A DNA stretch of 25,000 bases, from NCBI GenBank assembly GCA_014529385.2, contig CM043952.1:67865370-67890369 (forward strand), written 5' to 3'. The position numbers and the translations under genes are program-made. The stretch comes from Adiantum capillus-veneris. Lineage: Eukaryota; Streptophyta; Polypodiopsida; Polypodiales; Pteridaceae. Positions 17,308-25,000 of this stretch are shown here, piece after piece (within the stretch, counting starts at the first letter, position 1; each line of letters starts with the position of its first letter). The notes under the pieces are model-generated. The model saw only the letters and a list, made by a program, of their open reading frames with translations, was not told the origin of the DNA and made no database searches.

Positions 17308-17360
17308 TACTTAACTTTGCAAAAAAAAAATCTTCTTTACAAGGAGGCGTGTATACCCTC

Positions 17361-18062
17361 TTATACTAGGACATAGATTAAAACTTCAAACGGTACATTG
17401 CCTTGTACCAAAGGTAGGACAAATGGTTGATCTGATGCCAATACCTCAAAAAATCTCTCCCCACCCAGCATGGTGTCAATGAAGTGCTGGTAGTGAGCCT
17501 TCAAATCCAGTATTACCTTCATTGAGCGTACACGTGTTGGTATGTGTGATCTGTCTTGAGGTAGGTTGTACTGATTCATGTGAAGCTTAAAGGTGCTTAG
17601 TCACTGTCCAAGCTTGTGGGAGAGGGTGGTGTTCTTTCTTGAAACAAACTCAGTAGATCCCTAGTTTCTCTAGTGAGAGTGTGAGCCAATGATTCCGTTA
17701 TCTGTGCTGCAGCATCAGGTGCGACTTGAAAACTGACTGTGATAATTACCTCGGTGACTTGAGTTACCCGATTCTTAAAGTAGAATAGTGTTGATTCTCT
17801 ATTGTGTAGAGCTCCTTCCATTTTGTTGTTGTGGGTTGGTCGTAGGTTGCGGACATGGTTTCGACCTTCTCCTTCTTCTTCTTGGGACTTGGCCTATGTA
17901 TATCCACTGGGTTTGGCGTGTTGGTTGACTCTCCCACTGCAAATCGATTACCGTTACGCCTGGCACTCGAGCTTTGATGGAGATGCGGAGTTCGTCTAGT
18001 TGTGCTTGGAGCTCTTCTTCTTCTGTCGTCCAATTAGCAAATCTTGCTAGCCATTCATCCAT
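17361..18062 (-). pseudogene. Leader ORF cluster between PBS and gag
   Basis: Three consecutive minus-strand ORFs in changing frames fill the leader. 18062-17799 begins MDEWLARFANWTTEEEELQA, an acidic helical start. 17821-17597 begins MEGALHNREST and includes QVAPDAAAQITESLAHTLT. 17579-17361 begins MNQYNLPQDR and includes ALKVILD-like and HYQHFIDTMLGGERFFEVLA sequence of ordinary protein composition. They look like one ancestral protein broken by frameshifts. An extra ORF upstream of gag is known from Ogre elements of the Tat lineage, but I cannot show homology. No function is claimed; a spliced leader is another possibility. Confidence 0.45.
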
Positions 18063-18118
18063 TCACAATAGTTTAGGGGTTTCAGTCTTGTAAACTGAAG
18101 GGTTTCATGAAAAGATCC

Positions 18119-18135
18119 TCAGTGGGGGCACCAAA
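18119..18135 (-). promoter_or_regulatory. Primer binding site of the gypsy element
   Basis: On the minus strand, after the 5' LTR end and two bases, TGGTGCCCCCACTGAGG reads as complementary to a tRNA 3' end (..GGGGGCACCA). The priming tRNA species is not identified here. It is not the initiator-Met site used by the copia element. Confidence 0.7.
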
Positions 18136-18348
18136 TGACGGGAGCAAAGAGAACCCCGAACCCCGAAGGCCTCTAAAACACGGGGGACCGAATGGCACGC
18201 CTCGAGCCTGTCATGGTAAAGCAAACAGGGGGCACCACCTAGCTTCAGCGGCTAGGACGCGAACAACACACCACCATAACAAAGTTTTCATCCAAGAGAG
18301 ATGGATGCTTGGGAGTAATGCTAAAGAGGAAAGGGAATGAGATCAAGT

Positions 18349-18379
<31 letters not shown>

Positions 18380-19688
18380 GGTATAGCGGCTTAGTACATA
18401 GGCACCACAAAAGGATGGCGAATCCGCACACCCTTCACACATACACAATCTCACTCCAAACACAAGACTAGGAGGTGATTTCTCACACCTCACATGAGTA
18501 AAACATTGCAAGAAAACATACTCACAAAACCTCAAGCTTTATTTAGAGAATAAGGCGATGAAATGGGGAGCATAGGGTAGGGGAATGAGAAGGGAGAGCG
18601 TGGTAGAGCACATGGCGGATAGGTGGGAGTTGATGGCAAAGACTCGCACGAGGGTTATGGCCATCATCCTTCATTTAGTTTCCCTTCATCTTCCATAGCC
18701 CAAGGGTGTAGAGGTCATGCTCAAGACGAGCATGGTGATTGCGGTGATGGTGATGGTGTGGGTGTGTGTGTGCGCGCTAAGCACACACAGTGCATAGTGT
18801 ACTCTTTGCTGATGGTGTGTGTCCTTAGTGTGATGGTGACCCCTCTTTATATAGGGGAGGAGGGGGGAGAAATTCTAGAATTTAGAAATGAAGAAATAAT
18901 TATCTACATAGGCCATGTGACTGTGGGCCCCACTTGTCTAGCTGTGTGTATATGTGCCAGAACAGCAGTCTCATGAGAGAGAGACTAAGAGAGAGAGATG
19001 GGTTGATGAAAAAAAGTGAGAGGTGACATGGGAGGAATAAAGTAATTACAAGAGGGGAGAGAGGGGAGTGTGTTCAGAGGTGAATCTGTGTGCAGATGTG
19101 TGTGAACACAAGAAAAATCAGGTAACCATCGGGTGGGGATGGGTCTGTGGGCACCTTTTTCAGTGAAACTGAGTGTGTGTGAGTGTGGGGGAGGTTATTT
19201 AGCTACAAGACAAGAGACATGGTGACCTTTAGAGAGAGAGGGGGGTATTTGGGTCATGGGATATGATAGGAGAGAGAAAGAGGGGGTGGGGTATACTATT
19301 TTGGAAGATAGGGTAAGTTGCATGTGAGTTAGGGTGCATTATTGGTGAGTTATAATGCATTATTGGTGAGAGGTGGGGTAGCTTGAGGGGAGAGAGAAAG
19401 GAAAAAGGACAAGGGGAAGAGAGAGGGGAGTTGACCTTTTGAGTGGAGGAGAGGAAAAGGGACACCCGGCGGGGCAATAGTGAAGAAAAAGAAGTCAAGG
19501 TGGGGATGGGCTACCCCGCAGGCATGAGGTGGCCTATTTTACCTTTTTTATATATTTACATAATTATACTTTTTTTTTTCTTACTTTTTCCAATGCCTTT
19601 TATCACTCCCTCCCTAAGAGGGGGTTTTCATGGGGTGGGGACGAGAGAAGAGGGGTATGGGAGCTTGGCTTGTGAAAAGCCCCCATCA
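18136..19688 (-). repeat. Gypsy 5' LTR
   Basis: Starts TGACGGGAGC and ends GCCCCCATCA on the plus strand, matching 10524-12088. It differs from the other LTR by scattered substitutions and small indels, so insertion is not very recent. GA microsatellite at 18349-18373. Confidence 0.93.
18845..18854 (-). promoter_or_regulatory. TATA box of the gypsy 5' LTR
   Basis: CTATATAAAG on the minus strand, followed by a GC-richer stretch; transcription would start about 30 bp further down the minus strand and run through the PBS into the leader and gag. Confidence 0.7.
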
Positions 19689-19950
19689 GCATTTACTCAC
19701 TGGCGCGTTAGGTGACTGACACGGAGGATCTCTGCCAGTGATTCTGCAGCTGGACTACACTTATAGTGCCAGCCTAGTACACTTCTAGCGAGTTCACACT
19801 TAGTGACCGCATGTACATATGTGCTACTTTTTAGCTTTAGCACTTTGTCATTTTTGTACTCTCTTTTCTATGAAGAAGAAGAAGAAGCTTTCCATCTCTG
19901 TGTGCTTTGTGCTTGTCTTGTGTATCTCTCTTGGATCCTCATTCTTAACA
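19689..19950 (+). mobile_element. Copia 5' LTR, second piece
   Basis: The piece ends CATTCTTAACA directly before the primer site. Together with 10459-10523 it forms an LTR interrupted by the gypsy insertion. It has a CT-rich end typical of R/U5. No second copia LTR is present downstream in the window. Confidence 0.7.
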
Positions 19951-19962
19951 TGGTATCAGAGC
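19951..19962 (+). promoter_or_regulatory. Copia primer binding site (initiator Met tRNA)
   Basis: TGGTATCAGAGC is the well-known PBS of plant Ty1/copia elements, complementary to the 3' end of initiator tRNA-Met, here immediately adjacent to the LTR end CA. Confidence 0.92.
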
Positions 19963-20230
19963 CTGGTGCAGGCAAGAGAGGCTAAGAGAGCAAGAGCATC
20001 ACAATCCCTTCGTTTGCAATCCACGACCAGATGCAGGTTTTTCGTCCAAGTTTCTAAACAGGTCTCCAAAGTGCAGTACACAGAGATTTAATGTACAAGT
20101 ACAGTGGTTGTATGTACGTTTGATTGTGTACACTCGTTGAGTGTAGAAAGCGTTATAGGTACCACGATGGCAGGTTCAGCAGATTTGCAGGTTTTTGCAG
20201 ATTGCAGCTATTTTGTTTTAGTGCTTCAAG

Positions 20231-21786
20231 ATGTCTGACGGTTTCAGTCAGATTGTTATTGAGAATCTTGAGAAAAATACTACCCTGCATGGAAGTTCAG
20301 AATAACAAATTTCCTAAAAGGAAAAGGTTATTGGGACTATGTAGAAGGAGACAATGAAAAGGAACCAGAGATTCCCGAGGCAAATGCTACAACAGAACAA
20401 AGGAAAGCTTTGAGGGACTGGCAACAAGGCCAGAGCAAAGTGATGTATTGGCTTTCTATGAGCATCACAGATGGCATAATGGGCTATCTACAGGATGCTG
20501 AAACCCCCGCCATTGCATGGAAAAACTTAGGCAGAGTGTTCGAGGTGAACACCAAGGCCAGGAAGCTTTAACTAAAGTCGGAGCTAAATCAGGTTAAGAG
20601 GAACAACCTCTCCATCAATGATTATGCTTTGAAGATCAAGAGTATCATTGAGGCTCTTGGATCTATTAAAGTCTCAGTGGAAGATGATGACATTGTCCGT
20701 GCATGCTTGGATGGTCTAGGAGATGAGTATGTACATTTCAGGTCTTCCATGAATACAAGAGACGACATCCCCGTATTCCAAGATTTGATTTCTATGCTTA
20801 TTCTGGAGGAGAAGAACCTTGGCACATCTTCTTCTCATGGCAGAAATAATTCTGAACAAGCCTTCTATTCTAACTCCAACAGAGGTAGAGGTAGAGGTCG
20901 TGGTCGAGGCCCAAGGGGTTGCAGGGGCCAATTTCTGGAAGGTCTATCAAATCAAAACAATACAGGTGGCAGGGGAAACCAATCTCAAGGTAGGGGAAGT
21001 CAAAGAGGTCGTGGTGCAGGATCAAGCAGACAGCAACATACTCCAGATAGCAGAGAATGTTGGACTTGTGGTGAAAGAGGTCACATGTCACGTGACTGTC
21101 CAAAGGGAAAAGCAAGTGGAAAGAGAGAACAGGGCAACTATGCATCTACTAGCAGAGATGCAGATGACAACAAAAATGAGCGCATGTTTGTTATGCAGCA
21201 TGTAATGAATACAATGACTGCAGAGAATTCCACCCAAGATGATGTTTGGTATGTGGATTCAGGTGCCTCTAATCACATGACGTCTCGTGGAGAGTGGTTT
21301 AGAGATATGCGCAAACCAGATGTGTCAGGCTATGTGCAGATAGGAGATGACACAGCTCACCCCATTGCTCATGTAGGGGACATACCTCTAAATACGAAGA
21401 GTGGGAAATCAAAATACTTAGCAGATGTACTTCATGTCCCAAACATTACAAAGAATCTTGTTTTTGTTGGACAAATGGTTGAGCAGGGTTTGCAGGTTTG
21501 CTTCACTCCGAATGGCTGTTATGTAGAAGATTTCCAGAATGGCTGTAAGCTGATCACAGAGGGCAAATGTGTGGGCAGAATGTTTACGTTGAATGTAGAC
21601 ATGCCTGAGGTAAAAGCTGCATTATTTGCACAGGGCACAGTTGTTGTGGCTGATGTTGACATTTGGCACAAACGCATTGGCCATGTCAATGAGCAGAGAT
21701 TCATTAGGGAATTTCGGAGGTCATTTGGAGGGCCTTCTAAGAAAATGTATTTTTTGCACTCTCTCTCTAGAAAAAATGGAAAATAA
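20231..21786 (+). pseudogene. gag: Copia Gag-protease, broken, truncated in the pre-integrase region
   Basis: The ATG at 20231 opens MSDGFSQIVIENLEK. One base is lost near 20273 and the frame resumes YYPAWKFRITNFLKGKGYWD, the conserved start of copia Gag. The UBN2-type Gag continues to a TAA at 20569-20571 inside FEVNTKARKL and then from SELNQVKRNNLSINDYALKI to EEKNLG. An RG-rich linker (20880-20940) and a CCHC knuckle CWTCGERGHMSRDC (21058-21099) follow. Protease has WYVDSGASNHM with the catalytic Asp at 21256. WHKRIGHVNEQRF begins the GAG-pre-integrase domain, and copia similarity ends at about 21720; the last 20 residues before TAA are unrelated. Integrase, RT, RNase H and the 3' LTR are missing. 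Confidence 0.88.
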
Positions 21787-21901
21787 AAGAGCTGGGTCTT
21801 TCATAGTAAAAGTTCAAAAAGTGTACTTTAAGTAGATTCCTTAATCTTCTGAACATTAGTTCGTAGTGATTGAGGGATAATCCTCTTTTCAGTTGCATTG
21901 A
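21721..21901. other. Truncation point and spacer before the next gene
   Basis: Copia sequence stops inside the pre-integrase domain; the following 180 bp are AT-rich, with no feature that I recognise. A CTCTTTTCAG at 21882-21891 could be a splice acceptor of the next gene, but the upstream exon is not visible. Confidence 0.4.
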
Positions 21902-22554
21902 ATGAACCTCGTCAATATGGAGGGAATGAGGCTAACATGGAGGGACGAAGGCGCAGCCGCTATTCACTTTCCATTAAACCTGCACATTTGGCTAATGGCG
22001 CACTCCTCAAATGGCACAAATGTTACCCAGAAACGAGCCAAATATCACCTTCACATTGATTTGGACAATGAGTACCAACCATTGATTAAGCGCAGTAAAA
22101 CAAACACACATATACCTCCCGCTTCCATAGACACGCTCAGAGCTCAGGGAGCTAAACACATAGATATCTGGACGAGAGGCTCTCTCTACCCTAAGAATCC
22201 AATGACTAATGCGTCTCCACCATTTGTCAATCCTACAAGCTTATTGACCTTTGCTGGTGATGGAGAAAAGGGCCTTCTGGGTTATTGTAAATCTCTTACA
22301 AGAGAAACTGAAACTTACAAGAGCATTCTCCAAGCTCAACAATGTGAGATTGTTCGCCTTTCACATTTACATTCTACAGATCAGGTTACCATTTTTCAAC
22401 ATAAAACAGAGGTACAAGAACTGAAAGGAAAGGTGCGAAGTTGTCAAATGAAGGAAACCATCTTGGGTGGTCGTATCCGAAAGAAGAAATTGCGCAATCT
22501 TGAAACATTGCATGTTGCATCAGGAGGTCTCAAGGAAAGAATCCGAGCATTAAG

Positions 22555-22692
22555 GTGATGCTTCTTGGTTGGCTACATTGTCTTAGTTAAGTAATCTTTT
22601 TGTTTTTTCTTGTTATGCATTGTTTTCATGTGCCTAAATAGTGTTAGTGAAGCAAATTTTCTGTTATTTACTTATGCATTGTCTTCATGTAG
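22555..22692 (+). other. Intron 1 of the D..D..E gene
   Basis: GTGATG donor, CTTCATGTAG acceptor, 138 bp, T-rich. It splits an Arg codon (AG|A), joining ERIRAL-R to DSIYPD. Inside is a partly repeated TTATGCATTGT-TTCATGT phrase (about 22613 and 22673). Confidence 0.7.
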
Positions 22693-23359
22693 AGATTCAA
22701 TCTATCCTGACAAGGAAAACATTGACCCCAAAGCCAATATAGGAAAGAGATTGAAGCCACTTATAAGTAGAAGCCTGGCAGCAGATATAGTACATGACAA
22801 GAAGTTTAAGGTCCTACAACGAAATGTAGTGGACCGCTTTATTTCAGAGAACTCAATGCCTGCAAAAGAGATACAAGGCACACTTGATTCACTTGGTGTA
22901 AGCAAAAGAGGATATTCGGCTATCCAAAAGTCTGTCTCATCCATCTTTGTTAGGAAGGGTATAAAATCCAAACTTCTACCATCAGCCTCAAGTGTTTGGA
23001 AAGAGAGGCTTCAGCTTAACGAGGCACAGGGAGACTATCTTGGACAGCCCTTTCATATTAAAGCAACTTACAGTGGCCATGGAGCAAACATGGCATATGA
23101 TGAGTTCAATAATATTTTTATGGACCTACGGATATTACAGAAGAGAATGGTGGAGTTTTACAACATCACATTTGAAGAGTCACGAGGGGTATTACATTTT
23201 GTGTTAAAACTGGATGAGTGTGAGCTTGTTAAAGAGAAAAAGCTAGAGCGTGTTACTATTACTTTAATGAATAAAGCCCTATCAAAGTGTCCCAGTGATG
23301 ATCCTTTATATTTTAGTGTTCAATCAGAATCTAACATATGGTGGCTTGGTGCGTTTGAG

Positions 23360-23425
23360 GTAAGCGAGATTCTCAGGTAAGCTCAAATGTTCACATCTAC
23401 TTAAGTCTCATATTTTGTGTTGCAG
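23360..23425 (+). other. Intron 2 of the D..D..E gene
   Basis: GAG|GTAAGC donor and TGTTGCAG acceptor, 66 bp, phase 0; joins GAFE to VKKEDHEILYW. A second GTAAGC 20 bp downstream would give a stop at once. Confidence 0.75.
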
Positions 23426-24298
23426 GTAAAGAAAGAAGATCATGAGATTCTATATTGGGTGTTCCATCGAACTAATATTCCGGAGGTGATTGATCGACAG
23501 ACTAACCAGGGAGAGGTACTACATCTAGATGGAAGGGGAGACTTTCAAGTTTAGTGGCATCTTGCAGGTGACCTCAAAACATTAAAGTGCATGTATAATT
23601 GTGGAATGGGTGCAATGGAAAAGTCGCCGTGTTTGTTCTGCATGGAGCCTGCAAAGGTCATGGACCCAAAGTGGTGGAGAAAAGCTCCAACACATCACAT
23701 TGAGGATCCTGCTTTTCGACCGGTTTTGAAAATACCACTTGTGAATGTCCACATTTGTACAATGCATGCCCTTTGTAGAATTGTGGAGAAATTGGTCTAC
23801 TTATACATCGGGTTTTTTTGGAAGATTAAGAACTCCGCAGAACGACAAGTAGCCCTGCAGTGCTTAGAAATGGTACTGTCGGATATGGGGCTTCATGGTG
23901 GCAATGTGAAAATCCAGCGGGATGAAAAGAGATCAACTGCTGAGAAGGATGTCCCATGCAAACCATCCATCGGTGGGGTGAAGGCACGGAGGTTTTTATC
24001 TAAGCCCCAAGGTACAAGATATCCGAAGCTAACAAAACATGGAAAAATATATAACACATCTTATGTTAGCAAGGTAGAGTATCAGAGCTTGAAAAAGCTA
24101 CATATTGCAGTCAAAGACCAAGAACCAACTACTCGTAACGCGAAGGCTGAGGTTTGGCGATCAATAGACATCCTATTTTTGATGTGCGACAAAGATGACT
24201 GGTCACAAGGTGATATGAACAAGTTCAAGGAAAATCTCAACCTTCTGAAAAAATCATTCAAGATAGCATGGACAGACACCCAGATTACTCACTACATG

Positions 24299-24378
24299 GT
24301 ATTATCGTGTATTTCTTTCTCTCTTATGTGCAAATATGTGACTGTAAAACATTATAACTAATTTGTTTTCATATCCAG
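24299..24378 (+). other. Intron 3 of the D..D..E gene
   Basis: ATG|GTATTA donor and ATATCCAG acceptor, 80 bp, T-rich, phase 0; joins ITHYM to HIIFNHLPYF, a combination conserved in the family as I remember it. Confidence 0.75.
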
Positions 24379-24788
24379 CACATCATCTTCAATCATTTAC
24401 CATATTTTATACAAAAGTATGGGAACCCAGCAATATGGAATACCCAAGGGATGGAAAAGTCTCATTACATGGCGAGAAATGCTTATTTCAGGCACGCACG
24501 ACATGGTGGCTCTCGAATCAAGGCTAACAGTTTGAGAGAACTATTTGAATGGTTCTATTGTAGAATCATTCATCGAATGTAGGCAAAAGAAGTCTTGGCA
24601 AATTCAGCAACACCACAAGCCATCAAACATTTACAACAACAAAAAGTTAAAAGATCAATGGCATACAACAACTCCGGAGCTCGTGAAAGTCAACGAAGGT
24701 GGAGAGAGACAATGGTGTATGTGAATCACAAGTGGAGAAAGATACTCTGAGTGGATGACATTGTACAAAATTTATGTAATACATGATC

Positions 24789-25000
24789 TTATACAATTGC
24801 TACTTGAAGTGTATCAAGATTTTGAAGGTTCAATTTGTTTTTTGGCACGTCACCCTTGTAACGAATCATGAGATGTTTGCCATACTCTAAAAGTTCATCT
24901 GGGTTTTGTCTACCAAGAGCTAGTGCCATTGCTGTGTAGGTGTAGTAACGCTGCCCGACCACCTGTATAGCCCGGGCAGTAACCAAAACAATCTCTAGCA
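24789..25000 (-). CDS. Partial 3' exon of an unknown gene, open at the window edge
   Basis: The minus strand is open from the right edge to TAG/TAA-type stop at 24789 (about 70 codons: LVTARAIQVVGQRYYTYTA, ELLEYGKHLMIRYKGDVP, LDTLQVAIV). I do not recognise it. Its composition looks like an ordinary folded protein. It converges on the D..D..E gene with only 38 bp between the ends, like the tail-to-tail genes of some two-gene DNA transposons. No ATG lies in the visible part, so this is probably the last exon. Confidence 0.45.
   Translation of the reverse strand, partial: LEIVLVTARAIQVVGQRYYTYTAMALALGRQNPDELLEYGKHLMIRYKGDVPKNKLNLQNLDTLQVAIV

Larger units (their letters stand above)
10524..19688 (-). 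mobile_element. Ty3/gypsy LTR retrotransposon, Tat-like, nested in a copia LTR
   Basis: Two LTRs of 1,565 and 1,553 bp (TG..CA) enclose a 6,047-bp body read on the minus strand: PBS, leader ORFs, gag, zinc knuckle, protease, RT, RNase H, second (archaeal-type) RNase H, integrase, PPT. The integrase lies after the RNase H domains, as in Ty3/gypsy, and the second RNase H is the mark of the Tat lineage. Several stops and frameshifts make it non-autonomous now. The 5-bp flanks GGAAT and GCATT differ at two positions, so the target duplication is decayed or absent. Confidence 0.93.
21902..24750 (+). pseudogene. Four-exon gene for a D..D..E RNase H-like (transposase-like) protein, with TAG stops
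   Basis: Exons 21902-22554, 22693-23359, 23426-24298 and 24379-24582 join through three GT-AG introns with matching phases. Exon 1 has a coiled coil after GLLGYCKSLTRE and ends with a K/R-rich segment. Exon 2 begins DSIYPDKENID and contains SVSSIFVRKGIKSK and HFVLKLDECEL. Exon 3 has WHLAGDLKTLKCMYNC, GMG, SPCLFC and IPLVNVHICTMHALCRIVEKL, and ends WTDTQITHYM. Exon 4 has NHLPYFIQKYGN and TQGMEKSHYMARNAYFRHA. This order (..GD-K.L, ..CLFC, ..MH..CRI.., T.YMH..NH.P.FI..YGN, QG-EK) resembles, from memory, a repeat-encoded family abundant in cnidarians and sponges. Candidate acidic residues are D (23213), D (23570) and E (24454). A TAG (23552-23554) cuts exon 3 in frame; TAG 24580-24582 is followed by 55 open codons to TGA 24750. 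No known name. Confidence 0.65.

Noticed and set aside
19951-19962. Possible tRNA-Met gene fragment
   Set aside because: Only the bases complementary to the tRNA 3' end are present and they sit at an LTR end; this is a primer binding site.
23516-23567. Alternative 52-bp intron that would remove the TAG in exon 3 of the D..D..E gene
   Set aside because: It has GT and AG ends, but it is too short for a plant intron and splicing shifts the frame into a stop within a few codons, also removing sequence conserved in the family.

Overview
The window looks like repeat-rich, gene-poor nuclear DNA of a plant. The evidence is plant-type LTR retrotransposons (Ty1/copia with an initiator-Met primer site; Ty3/gypsy with a second RNase H, as in the Tat lineage), an En/Spm (CACTA) DNA transposon with plant-specific TNP2- and TnpA-like genes, a captured fragment of a plant-only heavy-metal isoprenylated protein (HIPP) gene, GT-AG introns of 66-138 bp, and many CT/GA and CA/TG microsatellites. 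The species cannot be named. I see no intact ordinary host gene; nearly everything is mobile DNA at some stage of decay.

Layout. 1-2535: a nest of foldback elements. A long-terminal-inverted-repeat element (13-2427) contains a small inverted-repeat element (407-1760), which is itself split by a short TIR element (431-802, 11-bp flanking repeat), a solo LTR (911-1304, target duplication TACCA) and a foldback MITE (about 1321-1634). 2536-8212: a complete-ended CACTA element with a TGG target duplication, carrying on the minus strand a TnpA-like gene (3151-4460), a TNP2-like transposase gene that lost its core (4707-6072), and a captured HIPP fragment (6786-7146). 8213-10458: a decayed coiled-coil ORF, possibly LINE ORF1-like, of which one end is copied in inverted orientation, giving a 331-bp-arm hairpin (8795-9497); then repeat-rich filler.

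10459-21786: a Ty1/copia element on the plus strand whose 5' LTR (10459-10523 plus 19689-19950) is split by a full Ty3/gypsy element of about 9.2 kb on the minus strand (10524-19688). The gypsy element has two LTRs of about 1.56 kb, PBS, leader ORFs, gag, zinc knuckle, protease, RT, RNase H, a second RNase H, integrase and PPT, with stops and frameshifts. The copia element keeps gag and protease and breaks off in the pre-integrase region.

21902-24750: the most unusual part. This is a four-exon plus-strand gene with three phase-consistent GT-AG introns, interrupted by TAG codons. Its protein has an N-terminal coiled coil and an RNase H-like D..D..E arrangement that resembles, from memory, an uncharacterised repeat-encoded protein family abundant in cnidarians and sponges. 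A partial minus-strand exon (24789-25000) converges on it with a gap of only 38 bp, suggesting a two-gene mobile element running off the right edge.
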